From: an uncultured Candidatus Melainabacteria bacterium
Lineage (GTDB): Bacteria > Cyanobacteriota > Vampirovibrionia > Gastranaerophilales > Gastranaerophilaceae
Length of the DNA: 64,000 nucleotides
Assembly (NCBI GenBank): GCA_934691935.1
Contig: CAKUTH010000010.1
Location: 29,831 to 93,830, forward strand
Reading direction: 5' to 3'
Part shown: positions 1 to 8,409 of the stretch, piece after piece
Layout: each line of letters starts with the position of its first letter
How positions within the stretch are numbered: position 1 is the first letter of the stretch
The notes under the pieces: generated by a model
Seen by the model: only the letters and a program-made list of their open reading frames with translations
Databases searched by the model: none
What the model was told of the DNA's origin: nothing
Program-made: the position numbers and the translations under genes

Positions 1-44
1 TCTGTAGTATCAGGAACTTGTTTTATGCAAACTAAAATGTTCAT
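1..44 (-). CDS. etfB: Electron transfer flavoprotein beta subunit, N-terminal fragment
   Basis: Only the first 14 codons lie in the window; the gene runs off the left edge. The peptide MNILVCIKQVPDTT is the typical start of EtfB, the FAD/AMP-binding partner of EtfA, where the first beta strand ends in KQVPDT. The ATG at 44 comes 2 nt after the stop of the preceding small gene, in the same direction, so it probably belongs to one operon with the Cys-rich protein and the NfnA-like flavoprotein. In anaerobes ETF commonly passes electrons between flavin dehydrogenases and ferredoxin or NADH. The identification rests on this short motif alone. Confidence 0.7.
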   Translation of the reverse strand, partial: MNILVCIKQVPDTT

Positions 45-46
45 AT

Positions 47-223
47 TTATTTTCTAGCCTGTTTTTGTCTAGCAGTAGTTTCTAACAACGCATTGTATGC
101 AAGCATATATACTGAGCATTTTTTTACACTAGGAACATACCAAGCACAACAATCTAAAGTACAAACCTTATCAATTTCAGAACCTGCTGACATTAAAGGA
201 CAATATGGAATATCTTTTGCCAT
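47..223 (-). CDS. Small Cys-rich protein (58 aa) between nfnA-like gene and etfB
   Basis: I do not recognise a named family. The protein has five cysteines in its first 40 residues (C8, C21, C25, C26, C38) around an aromatic CCAWYVP stretch, then a basic tail (ARQKQARK). Its ATG comes 1 nt after the stop of the NfnA-like gene, with an AAGGAGAG Shine-Dalgarno inside the end of that gene, and its stop is 2 nt before the etfB start. Such tight coupling argues for a real gene translated with its redox neighbours. The Cys pattern could hold zinc or an iron-sulfur cluster, which is inference only. Confidence 0.65.
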   Translation of the reverse strand: MAKDIPYCPLMSAGSEIDKVCTLDCCAWYVPSVKKCSVYMLAYNALLETTARQKQARK

Positions 224-224
224 T

Positions 225-1067
225 TTAATCTCTCCTTGCTTGTTTTAATAAATTACAATTTTCATCGCGTTTGCGTTCTTGATCTTTATAGATTTTTGTT
301 CTGTTAATAACTTCATCAAAATCTATTTTATGAGCATCAAAATCTGGACCATCAACACAAGCAAATTTTGTTTCTCCACCGACAGTAACACGACAAGCAC
401 CACACATGCCTGTTCCGTCTACCATGATAGGGTTCATGCTTGCTTCAGTATAAATACCTTTATCGCGAGTTAAATCCGCCACTGCTCTCATCATCGGCAT
501 AGGTCCAACGGCTATAGCATAATCAATTTTTTCTTTTTCCATTAAACGCGCTAAAATCTGAGTAACAAACCCTTTTTCGCCAAGAGTTCCGTCGTCAGTT
601 GTTATAAATAACTCTGTACACGCGTTTTTCATCTTGTCTTGCCAGAAAATCAAGTCTTTTGTTCTTGCACCCATTATCATATAAACTTTGTTTCCTGCAT
701 CTTTGAACGCTTTTGCTATCAAATAGCAAGGTGCAGCGCCATATCCGCCAGCCAAACAAACAACAGTACCATATTTTTTAATATGCGTAGGCTGACCTAA
801 AGGCCCTACAATATCGCAAATCTCGTCACCGACATTCAATTCTGCTAATCTTTTTGTAGAATAACCGACAGCCATGAATACAAGTGTTAATTCGCCTTTT
901 TCTTTATCTACATCAGCAATAGTCAAAGGAACTCTTTCACTATTTTCATCTGCCCTGAATATAATAAATTGTCCAGCTTTTGCATTTCTAACCACATAAG
1001 GCGCATCAATAGTTATTTCAAATTGATGAGGACAAAGTTCTTTTTTTGATAATATTTTATAACCCAT
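225..1067 (-). CDS. NfnA/SudB-like NAD(P)H-ferredoxin oxidoreductase, FAD/[2Fe-2S] subunit
   Basis: This 280-aa protein fits the small subunit of NADH-dependent ferredoxin:NADP+ oxidoreductase (NfnA; also called sulfide dehydrogenase SudB), in the dihydroorotate dehydrogenase electron-transfer family. An N-terminal FAD barrel contains the RVPLTI flavin motif near residue 46. A NAD(P)-binding half follows with GGYGAAP near 107. The C-terminus has the cluster loop GMCGACRV and FAC (C222, C225, C237), followed by VDGPDFDAH. In Nfn the [2Fe-2S] cluster is held by three Cys and one Asp. The usual partner NfnB, a GltD-like flavoprotein, is not next door; a small Cys-rich gene and etfB follow instead. 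It starts 28 nt after mtaB and may be cotranscribed with it. Confidence 0.85.
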   Translation of the reverse strand: MGYKILSKKELCPHQFEITIDAPYVVRNAKAGQFIIFRADENSERVPLTIADVDKEKGELTLVFMAVGYSTKRLAELNVGDEICDIVGPLGQPTHIKKYGTVVCLAGGYGAAPCYLIAKAFKDAGNKVYMIMGARTKDLIFWQDKMKNACTELFITTDDGTLGEKGFVTQILARLMEKEKIDYAIAVGPMPMMRAVADLTRDKGIYTEASMNPIMVDGTGMCGACRVTVGGETKFACVDGPDFDAHKIDFDEVINRTKIYKDQERKRDENCNLLKQARRD

Positions 1068-1095
1068 AATTTCCCCTTCTTACAATTCAATTATA

Positions 1096-2379
1096 CTATA
1101 AAAACAATTCGGCGTAAAGTTTTCCGCCTTCAAAACTTTTTATCTTAGCTTTTTGCAAAGTGTTTAAAAGTGCACTGTCCTTACTGTTCAAAATTACCGT
1201 CAAGTAGTTTTTAGTAACCCCTTTCAAATAACCTGAATTTTTGTCGAAATGTTTTTCAATCAAAACTTCAACTTCATTTCCGATATTTTTTTCAATAAAT
1301 TCCTGATATTTCAACCTAGAAAGTAACTTTACAGTATCGGCTCGCAATTGTCTGACATTTTCTGGCACTTGATTTTCTAATCTTGCACCAACTGTACCTT
1401 CGCGAATTGAATAAGGAAAAGTATGGATTTGCGTTAATCCCGATTTTCTTAAATTTGTCAATGTAATATTGAAATCTTCATCAGTTTCGCCAGCAAACCC
1501 TGTAATAATGTCACTGCCCAAAAATGGGAGATTAAACATTGAATTAATCTTTTCAATTTGCGCAAGGTAATCCTCTACTTTGTAAAACCTGTTCATTGAT
1601 TTTAAAGTCTTGTTACAAGCAGATTGCAAAGAAAGATGAAAATGCGGACAAAATTTGTCTGATTTTTGCAAAAATTCAAGCATTTCATCAGTAATTTCCA
1701 ACGGATTTAATGAGCCAAGCCTGTAGCGTATATTTGTCCTTGCTTCAATTTCTTTTAACAAATCCAGCAATTCCATACCAAAGTCTTTTCCCCATTGACC
1801 AATATGAATTCCTGTCAAAACAATTTCTTTAAAGCCATGAGCTTCAAAATTGTTAATTTGTTCAATAATAAAATCAACATCTGCGCTACGACTTTTTCCT
1901 CTCGCAAATGGAATGATACAATAAGTACATCTATTATCGCATCCGTCTTGAATTTTTAAACTTGCACGAGTTTTTGTCATATCTTCAAGAACCACTTTGT
2001 TAAACGTATTCAAATTCATAATATCCGACGTTTGGCATTTTTGTCCATCAGCCAAAACTTCCGCCATAGACAACTTTTCATCGTTTCCGATAACATAGTC
2101 CACAAAATCATTTTCTAGGAGTTTGTCTTTTTCAATCTGCGCAACACATCCTGTTATTATTGTTTTTATATTAGGTTTTTTATGTTTTGCATTCCGCAAA
2201 AGATACATCGCCTCATTGTCACTTTTGTGCGTTACGGAGCAAGAATTTAAGATATAAATATCTGCATCTTCAATATTCATAACTTCTTCAAAGCCGTTTT
2301 TATTCAAATTTTCTTTTATAATTGAGCCTTCAAATTGATTCGACTTACAGCCCATCGAGTGGATATAATACTTTTTCAT
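1096..2379 (-). CDS. mtaB: tRNA t6A37 methylthiotransferase MtaB
   Basis: A radical-SAM methylthiotransferase that converts N6-threonylcarbamoyladenosine at tRNA position 37 to its 2-methylthio derivative. Domains in order: the N-terminal UPF0004 domain with cluster cysteines C11 (MGCKSNQ), C47 (NSCSVT) and C78 (TGCVAQ); the radical-SAM core with C147, C151 and C154 (GCDNRCTYCIIP); and a C-terminal TRAM-like domain. The 427-aa length is normal for the family. MtaB is preferred over MiaB or RimO because of the MGCKSNQFEG start and the overall length. No Shine-Dalgarno precedes the ATG; a promoter ends 6 nt upstream, so the mRNA is probably leaderless. Confidence 0.9.
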   Translation of the reverse strand: MKKYYIHSMGCKSNQFEGSIIKENLNKNGFEEVMNIEDADIYILNSCSVTHKSDNEAMYLLRNAKHKKPNIKTIITGCVAQIEKDKLLENDFVDYVIGNDEKLSMAEVLADGQKCQTSDIMNLNTFNKVVLEDMTKTRASLKIQDGCDNRCTYCIIPFARGKSRSADVDFIIEQINNFEAHGFKEIVLTGIHIGQWGKDFGMELLDLLKEIEARTNIRYRLGSLNPLEITDEMLEFLQKSDKFCPHFHLSLQSACNKTLKSMNRFYKVEDYLAQIEKINSMFNLPFLGSDIITGFAGETDEDFNITLTNLRKSGLTQIHTFPYSIREGTVGARLENQVPENVRQLRADTVKLLSRLKYQEFIEKNIGNEVEVLIEKHFDKNSGYLKGVTKNYLTVILNSKDSALLNTLQKAKIKSFEGGKLYAELFL

Positions 2380-2385
2380 TCTTGT

Positions 2386-2414
2386 ATAATATATTAAAGA
2401 AAATTTGATGTAAA
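2386..2414 (-). promoter_or_regulatory. mtaB promoter, leaderless layout
   Basis: On the minus strand, -35 TTTACA (2409-2414), a 17-nt spacer and -10 TATTAT (2386-2391), then exactly 6 nt to the mtaB ATG. Transcription should start at or next to the A of the ATG. Confidence 0.65.
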
Positions 2415-2450
2415 CATTCTTAACAAAAAAACATTATACTAGCAAAAAAT

Positions 2451-2479
2451 TTTACTTTTACGTTTTGATAATGTATAAT
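2451..2479 (+). promoter_or_regulatory. Promoter of the 2504 membrane-protein gene
   Basis: -35 TTTACT (2451-2456), 17-nt spacer, perfect -10 TATAAT (2474-2479). The expected start near 2486 leaves an 18-nt leader with the Shine-Dalgarno GAAAGGTAG. It also excludes the upstream in-frame TTG at 2465 as a start codon. Confidence 0.75.
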
Positions 2480-2503
2480 AAAATAGCGAAAGGTAGTGTG
2501 TAT

Positions 2504-3370
2504 ATGCAAGTTTCTTCTATTAATCAAATGGTTCCTTCCAGACAGGATTTTCGTAATGCGCTAATTGGCATGGATGACGACAGTATTCGTCAAATAGCGT
2601 ATTTGAGAACTACGCAAAGAATTAATCAACGCAAAAATAACAAGGTTACTAATGCACTATTCTATTCTGCACCGCTTGCAGCTGGTTTAGGCATAGCACT
2701 GTTAAGTAAAAATGGTGCTACTAAACTATTTGGCAACGAACTTAGCGGAATTGCTGGAAGAATGGCAAAAGGCATTAAAACTGCAGCTTATTGGACTGCA
2801 GGATTGGCAGCTATAGATTTGTTCGGTAAAGCTAGAAATAAAGTGGCAGAAAAATCTCCAGAACTTAAAAAGTTTGATCAACAACATCCACTTTTGTCTA
2901 TTGGAACAATGCTAGCTATCGGATTTGGTATACTAACTTTAGTCAATAAAGGTGCTGGCAAATTAACAACATTAAAAACACCTGAATTCTTGAAGAAAGG
3001 TACTGAAAAACTTGCTAAAAATATTAATAACAGCAAATTTGTTATTTCAGCAAAAGACAAACTAATAAAATTGGCAGGCAAAACACCTTCAGCTTTAAAA
3101 GAAATTGGTGAAACTGCATTAAATTGGGCTCCGACAGCATTATTATTTGGCGGTTTGTTCCATTCTATTAGTAGCGCGAATACTGTTAGCAAAGAATTCA
3201 ACAAAAATTATACAAACCTGAAAGAAGCACAACTTGAACTTGCAAAAAGTGAAGTTGCAAAACTTTCAGTTGAAAATGATTTTCTAAAACAAGATCCTCA
3301 AAATGCAGAGGACATTGCTTTACTAAACAATCCAACAGAAGGTTTGGAAGATATAATTGATGAAGCATAA
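2504..3370 (+). CDS. Lineage-specific membrane protein of unknown function
   Basis: I do not recognise this 288-aa protein. It has an N-terminal polar region of about 45 residues, hydrophobic segments near residues 52-66, 95-110, 130-145 and 205-225 separated by very basic, Lys-rich linkers, and an acidic, coiled-coil-like tail from about residue 225. The ATG at 2504 is chosen because AAAGGTAG lies about 9 nt upstream and the promoter sits just before it. A strong rho-independent terminator follows the stop, so this is a single-gene transcription unit. It resembles, in style rather than demonstrable homology, the membrane proteins at 20040-22258, 33886-34248 and 60092-61147. Confidence 0.75.
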   Translation: MQVSSINQMVPSRQDFRNALIGMDDDSIRQIAYLRTTQRINQRKNNKVTNALFYSAPLAAGLGIALLSKNGATKLFGNELSGIAGRMAKGIKTAAYWTAGLAAIDLFGKARNKVAEKSPELKKFDQQHPLLSIGTMLAIGFGILTLVNKGAGKLTTLKTPEFLKKGTEKLAKNINNSKFVISAKDKLIKLAGKTPSALKEIGETALNWAPTALLFGGLFHSISSANTVSKEFNKNYTNLKEAQLELAKSEVAKLSVENDFLKQDPQNAEDIALLNNPTEGLEDIIDEA

Positions 3371-3393
3371 TAAAATCTAAAATATTAGACAAA

Positions 3394-3423
3394 GAACTCC
3401 TCTATAGAATGAGGAGTTTTTTG
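3394..3423 (+). terminator. Rho-independent terminator after the 2504 gene
   Basis: Stem AACTCCTC / GAGGAGTT (3395-3402 with 3411-3418), 8-nt loop, followed by a run of T. Confidence 0.85.
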
Positions 3424-3440
3424 TTGGCAAGTTTTTGACA

Positions 3441-3473
3441 AAAAAAAGAGATACCCTTTTGAGGTATCTCTCT
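3441..3473 (-). terminator. Rho-independent terminator after nifJ
   Basis: Stem AGAGATACC / GGTATCTCT (3447-3455 with 3463-3471) followed on the minus strand by seven T. It lies 18 nt after the nifJ stop. Confidence 0.85.
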
Positions 3474-3490
3474 TTTTATAAGTTGTTTGG

Positions 3491-6400
3491 TTATTTAACC
3501 AATTCGCCAACTGCTTTGAACATAGCCATACGTTTTGCTGCATCTTGTTCTGCTTTTGAATACAATTCATTAGCATGTTCAGGGTTCGTTTTAAGCAATG
3601 ACTTATAACGTCCTTCTGATTTGATGAAGTCTTGGTAGCTTTCTTTAGGTTCTTTAGCATCCCAAGTGAATGGTTGTTCATTTGCTGGGTTGTATCTGTA
3701 AAGTGGGAAGTAACCAGCTTCAACTGCACGTTTTTGTTCTGTTTGAGTTTTGCTCATATCAATACCGTGCGCGATACAAGGAGCATAAGCGAAGATGATT
3801 GATGGTCCGTTGTAGCTTTCAGCTTCTTGGAACGCTTTAAGAGTTTGACCTCTATCAGCACCCAATGCTACTGATGCAACGTATACATAACCATAAGACA
3901 TGCTCATCAAGCCCATATTTTTCTTATAAGTTGGTTTACCACCTGTAGCAAACTTCGCAACAGCACCTGTAGGTGTTGATTTAGAAGCCTGACCACCTGT
4001 GTTTGAATATACTTCAGTATCAAGTACGAGGATATTAACGTTTTTGTTTTGAGCAAGAACGTGGTCAATACCGCCGTAACCGATATCGTTAGCCCAACCG
4101 TCACCACCGATAATCCAGATTGATTTATCAGTGAAGTAGTCTTGAAGTTCTCTAATTTTTGCTAAATCAGGACATTCGCAATCTGCATATTTTGCGATAA
4201 CTTCTTTAGCTTTGTTTTGAGCTGAAACAGCTTCTTCTGTTTTTTCTTCAAAATGAGCCATTGCGCCTTCAAGAGCTTCTTTCAAGTCAGCAGGTGTTTT
4301 TTCATTAGCAAGAACTTTGTCAACATAAACTTTCAAAGTATCTCTGTTTGAATCAACAGCCAATCTCATACCGAAACCAAACTCAGCGTTGTCTTCGAAT
4401 AATGAGTTAGCCCAAGCTGGACCTCTACCTTCCTTATTTTTTGTATAAGGAATTGTTGGGAATGTACCAGAGTAGATTGATGAACAACCAGTTGCGTTAG
4501 CAACGATAGCGTTTTCACCAAACAATTGAGAAACCAATTTAACGTAAGGAGTTTCACCACAACCAGCACAAGCGCCTGAGAATTCAAACAATGGTTTTCT
4601 CAACATAGCACCTTTTACTGTTTTAACTGAGTTTTTACCCATTACGTTATCAGGCAATTCATCAAAGAATTTTTCGTTTACTGATTCACAAGCTTCTTCT
4701 TCTTTTTCAATAGATGACCAAGTCAACGCTTGTTTTTCAGGGTTTTTGTTTGCTGGACATTGGTCTAAGCAAACGCCACAACCTGTACAGTCTTTGCAGT
4801 AAACTTGAACTTTGAAGTGTTCACCATTTGCGTTTGGTCTAGCTTCAATTGTATTGAATGATGCAGGAGCATCTTTCAAGTTTTCTTTTTCTACTAATTT
4901 AGTTCTGATTGCAGCGTGAGGACATGCAGAAGCACAAATACCACATTGCAAGCAGTATTCAGAATTCCAGTGAGGAACTCTTGGAGCAATACCACGTTTT
5001 TCCAAACAAGCTGTACCTGTAGGGATTACGCCGTCATTTGACATTGCAGATACAGGAATATCATCACCTTTCAATTTCATTGAAGGTTCAATGATTTTCT
5101 TAGCGAATTCAGAAGCGTGATCAGGAAGCAATTGAGCTTCATCAACACATCCAACACCGTCTAGTGTAGCTGGTACTGGAACTTCTTCTGTAGCATTAAC
5201 AGCTGCGTCAATCAATGCAAGGTTCATGTTTACAACATCATCACCTTTTTTCTTGAATGTCTTAGTTGTCATTGCTTTCATACCTTCAAGCGCTTGTTCA
5301 AACGGAATAATTCCTGAAACTTTGAAGTAAGCAACCATCATAACTGTGTTTGCACCTTTACCGCGCAAGCCAGGTTGTTGTTTGATAAGTTTTTCAGCAT
5401 CTACGTTGTAGAATTTAATTTTCTTATCAATGATAGTTTTTTGCATATCACGTGTAAGATGTGCAAATGCTTCTTCTTTTGTATAAGGTGAATTCAACAA
5501 GAATGTACCACCTTCTTTAATACCTTTCAACAAATCGTATCTGCCGATGTAAGCATGAGCTGAGCATGAAACAAAGTCAGGAGCTGTAATAAGGTATGTT
5601 GATTTAATATGTTGGTCACCAAATCTCAAGTGAGATACAGTTACACCGAAAGATTTTTTAGAGTCATAAGCAAAATATGCTTGAGCATCTTTGTTTGTGT
5701 ATTGACCAATAATTTTAATTGAGTTTTTGTTAGCACCAACTGTACCGTCAGAACCCAAGCCCCAGAACATACAGTTTGTAGTACCAGCAGGTTCTGTAAC
5801 AATGTGTTCTTCAACTTTTAAAGATTTGTTTGTTACGTCATCTTCGATACCAACTGTAAATCCATGGAAACCATTGTTTTCAGAGTGTTTGTAAATAGCA
5901 AGAACCATTGATGGAGTGAATTCTTTTGAAGACAAGCCATAACGTCCGCCAATAACTCTAATATCTTTACCAGCAACAGCTGCTGTAACATCCATGAACA
6001 AAGGTTCACCGATTGAACCAGGTTCTTTAGTTCTATCAAGAACAGCCAAACGTTTAACTGATGCAGGCAATGCTTCGTTGAAACGTTTAACATCGAACGG
6101 TCTGTACAATCTAACTTTAACCAAACCATATTTAGTTCCGCGTTTTGCATTCAAGTATGTAATTGTTTCTTCAATAGTTTCACAAGAAGAACCAATTGCA
6201 ACAATTACGTCAGTTGCATCAGGCGCACCAACGTAATCAAACGGATGATATTGTCTGCCTGTAATTTTAGCAACTTTATCCATGTATTCTTGAACGATTT
6301 CAGGAACTGCATCATAGTATTTGTTAACAGTTTCACGTCCTTGGAAGTAAACATCAGTGTTTTGCGCACCAACTTTACAAACAGGAGCTTCTGGTCTTAA

Positions 6401-7018
6401 TGCACGGTTTCTGAATTCTTCAATGTATTTTGGTTCTACCAAAGATGCAATATCTTCGTAAGAAATTTCTTCAATTTTATGAATTTCGTGAGAAGTTCTA
6501 AATCCATCAAAGAACTGCAAGAATGGAACTTTAGCTTTATAAGTAGATAAGTGCGCTACTAAAGCCATATCCATTTCTTCTTGAACAGAGTTTGCTGCCA
6601 ACATAGCATAACCTGTATTACGGCAACCCATAACGTCAGTATGGTCACCAAAAATTGCTAATGATTGAGCTGCCAAAGCACGAGCTGTAACGTGAATTAC
6701 GTGTGGAAGCATTTCACCTGCAACTTTATGCATTACAGGAATCATCAACAACAAGCCTTGAGAAGCTGTGTAAGTAGAAGTCAAAGAACCTGCAGCTAAA
6801 GAACCGTGAACGGCACCTGCAGCACCTGCTTCTGATTGCATTTCTGCAACTTTTACTGTTTTTCCCCAGATATTCTTTTTACCTTGGGAAGCCCATTCAT
6901 CAATCCATTCACCCATTGTAGATGAAGGAGTGATAGGGTAAATTGCGGATACTTCGCTTAATGCGTACGCGACGTGCGCCGCTGCGTAGTTACCATCAAC
7001 TGTTATTGTTTTTGGCAT
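3491..7018 (-). CDS. nifJ: Pyruvate:ferredoxin (flavodoxin) oxidoreductase
   Basis: A single-chain PFOR of 1175 aa, the normal length, which oxidises pyruvate with CoA to acetyl-CoA and CO2 and reduces ferredoxin. Domain order is standard: an alpha/pyrimidine-binding part from the start (AIYPITPSS near residue 30), a gamma domain in the middle, two [4Fe-4S] ferredoxin motifs (CLQCGICASACP and CKDCTGCGVCLDQCP, about residues 690-755), and a thiamine diphosphate domain with ACAGCGETPYVK and GGDGWANDIGYGG. A strong Shine-Dalgarno (AAGGAGG) precedes the ATG. It has its own promoter and terminator, and its length and clean frame suggest a highly expressed central enzyme of fermentative metabolism. 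The NfnA/ETF genes nearby could use the reduced ferredoxin. Confidence 0.97.
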   Translation of the reverse strand: MPKTITVDGNYAAAHVAYALSEVSAIYPITPSSTMGEWIDEWASQGKKNIWGKTVKVAEMQSEAGAAGAVHGSLAAGSLTSTYTASQGLLLMIPVMHKVAGEMLPHVIHVTARALAAQSLAIFGDHTDVMGCRNTGYAMLAANSVQEEMDMALVAHLSTYKAKVPFLQFFDGFRTSHEIHKIEEISYEDIASLVEPKYIEEFRNRALRPEAPVCKVGAQNTDVYFQGRETVNKYYDAVPEIVQEYMDKVAKITGRQYHPFDYVGAPDATDVIVAIGSSCETIEETITYLNAKRGTKYGLVKVRLYRPFDVKRFNEALPASVKRLAVLDRTKEPGSIGEPLFMDVTAAVAGKDIRVIGGRYGLSSKEFTPSMVLAIYKHSENNGFHGFTVGIEDDVTNKSLKVEEHIVTEPAGTTNCMFWGLGSDGTVGANKNSIKIIGQYTNKDAQAYFAYDSKKSFGVTVSHLRFGDQHIKSTYLITAPDFVSCSAHAYIGRYDLLKGIKEGGTFLLNSPYTKEEAFAHLTRDMQKTIIDKKIKFYNVDAEKLIKQQPGLRGKGANTVMMVAYFKVSGIIPFEQALEGMKAMTTKTFKKKGDDVVNMNLALIDAAVNATEEVPVPATLDGVGCVDEAQLLPDHASEFAKKIIEPSMKLKGDDIPVSAMSNDGVIPTGTACLEKRGIAPRVPHWNSEYCLQCGICASACPHAAIRTKLVEKENLKDAPASFNTIEARPNANGEHFKVQVYCKDCTGCGVCLDQCPANKNPEKQALTWSSIEKEEEACESVNEKFFDELPDNVMGKNSVKTVKGAMLRKPLFEFSGACAGCGETPYVKLVSQLFGENAIVANATGCSSIYSGTFPTIPYTKNKEGRGPAWANSLFEDNAEFGFGMRLAVDSNRDTLKVYVDKVLANEKTPADLKEALEGAMAHFEEKTEEAVSAQNKAKEVIAKYADCECPDLAKIRELQDYFTDKSIWIIGGDGWANDIGYGGIDHVLAQNKNVNILVLDTEVYSNTGGQASKSTPTGAVAKFATGGKPTYKKNMGLMSMSYGYVYVASVALGADRGQTLKAFQEAESYNGPSIIFAYAPCIAHGIDMSKTQTEQKRAVEAGYFPLYRYNPANEQPFTWDAKEPKESYQDFIKSEGRYKSLLKTNPEHANELYSKAEQDAAKRMAMFKAVGELVK

Positions 7019-7051
7019 AATTAACTAACCTCCTTATTTAATATGCTATTC

Positions 7052-7081
7052 AATATAACAATAAAATTTTAATACAAACAA
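7052..7081 (-). promoter_or_regulatory. Probable nifJ promoter
   Basis: Minus strand TTGTTT (7076-7081), 18-nt spacer, TATATT (7052-7057). The leader of about 28 nt contains AAGGAGG just before the ATG. Confidence 0.5.
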
Positions 7082-7162
7082 ACTAAATAAACAAAACTAT
7101 ATGAATAAATATGTTGTTAAGATGTAAATATTTGTAAAAATTTTTCAAATTCAACTTATGCA

Positions 7163-7192
7163 TTGACAATTTTTTACCTTGAGGAATATTAT
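7163..7192 (+). promoter_or_regulatory. Promoter of the RelA/SpoT-like gene
   Basis: TTGACA (7163-7168), 18-nt spacer, TATTAT (7187-7192). The leader of about 23 nt contains AAAGGTG. It is divergent from the nifJ promoter. Confidence 0.7.
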
Positions 7193-7221
7193 AAGAAATG
7201 TAAAAAGAAAGGTGTAAACCT

Positions 7222-8409
7222 ATGGTTATATCAATTACCCCAAAATTATTTAACATAAACAATTCAAACAATAACCTAAAAGCGTATCAATCAAATCCAA
7301 ACAATATTTCTGGAACAAAACTAAATTCTTTAGCAAAAGATTCAGTATCTTTCACAGGTAGAGCAAAAGTTGAGGACTTTATTGTTGCTCAAGCTGAGGC
7401 TGAAATTCCAAGATTGACTCGTATCTCTACGACTTATTTTGACGTTTTAGAATCTGTAGCTTTCAAATTAAAAGATAAAGGATTTTCTTTTGACAGAGCT
7501 TATTGCGAACTGAGCCCTATTAAAGCTCCTGACAAACAAGCTAGCAAAATTAAACGTTCTGGAACATTTAAAGTTCCTGACAAAATCAGAGCAACATTAT
7601 ATTGCACCAACCCATACGACCTTGATTCTTTAAATGCCCTATTAGCAGAGATGAAAATTCGCGGATATGTTTTGGATAAGGCTGAAACCTCAATTAAAGA
7701 TTTGCTTAAACGTGGCTATAAACCAACTGATAAAGAAGCCAAAAATCTAGACTTAAAGAAAAAAATTCCAGATTTAGATATTCGTCTTGAAGATGTTTCA
7801 GACCAAGTGACAAAACTTCCAAACGAATTAAAATACTCAATAGGTAAACCTCAAAAATCTGGTTATGAAGATTGGCAAATGCGTTTTGTCAGAGATTTCG
7901 ATACAAAACAAACACCAGTTTGCCACGAATTAATTGTTCTTTTTGGACCAGAATATTCAAAAGCTAAGCATTTTGAATCAAAATATATTTATGGAAACTT
8001 AAGACGTTTTGGCGAACTTCATGCAGACTTGAGCGACCAAACAATTGGTTCTAATGCACAAAAAGCAACGCGTTACATAAATCTTATTGAACAAATGTTT
8101 AGAGGGAAAATTTCTGAAAAACTATTTATGAACGCTAAAAACAAAGATTTGTATGATATTAACGATGTTATCCCTATTGCTTTTTCAAAAGATGATATGA
8201 AAGTTTTTGAAGGTTACTTCTCTGGGCTAAGAGATAGAATAAAATCTGTTTATCAAATCGCGAGAAAAGAAGCAACAGATGAAGCTACAAAAAGACAACT
8301 ATTAAAAGACCAACGTAGTGATAGAAACTTGATTGAAAACATCCAACAGAACCTTAGAGAATCTATCAAATTTTTCACAACTGACTATAAAAAAGCAAAT
8401 ATTGACTAA
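7222..8409 (+). CDS. FTG-tagged protein with a RelA/SpoT-like nucleotidyltransferase domain (tentative)
   Basis: This 395-aa protein has an Asn/Ser-rich N-terminus without a signal peptide and the short motif SFTG at residues 43-46, seen in other proteins of this window. The middle recalls the RelA/SpoT synthetase fold in its phage/effector-like form: K101-APD followed by the KIKRSG region, then DKIRATLYC (120-128) where the family has a D-x-x-R-A/G-T/R strand, KSGYEDWQMRF (212-222) like the GYRS/GYRD motif, and CHELIVL (234-240) with E236 at the EIQI position, followed by a YSKAKHFESKYIYGNLR helix. The last 130 residues are helical. The domain is inferred by eye and could be spurious. The stop overlaps the convergent rRNA methyltransferase gene by 4 nt. 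Confidence 0.5.
   Translation: MVISITPKLFNINNSNNNLKAYQSNPNNISGTKLNSLAKDSVSFTGRAKVEDFIVAQAEAEIPRLTRISTTYFDVLESVAFKLKDKGFSFDRAYCELSPIKAPDKQASKIKRSGTFKVPDKIRATLYCTNPYDLDSLNALLAEMKIRGYVLDKAETSIKDLLKRGYKPTDKEAKNLDLKKKIPDLDIRLEDVSDQVTKLPNELKYSIGKPQKSGYEDWQMRFVRDFDTKQTPVCHELIVLFGPEYSKAKHFESKYIYGNLRRFGELHADLSDQTIGSNAQKATRYINLIEQMFRGKISEKLFMNAKNKDLYDINDVIPIAFSKDDMKVFEGYFSGLRDRIKSVYQIARKEATDEATKRQLLKDQRSDRNLIENIQQNLRESIKFFTTDYKKANID

Noticed and set aside
2465..2503. In-frame TTG start extending the 2504 gene by 13 codons
   Set aside because: It lies upstream of the predicted transcription start of a TTTACT-17-TATAAT promoter; the ATG at 2504 has its own Shine-Dalgarno.
3385..6236. Several antisense or frame-shifted open frames over nifJ
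   Set aside because: Shadows of the strongly biased coding frame of nifJ; no ribosome sites or recognisable motifs.
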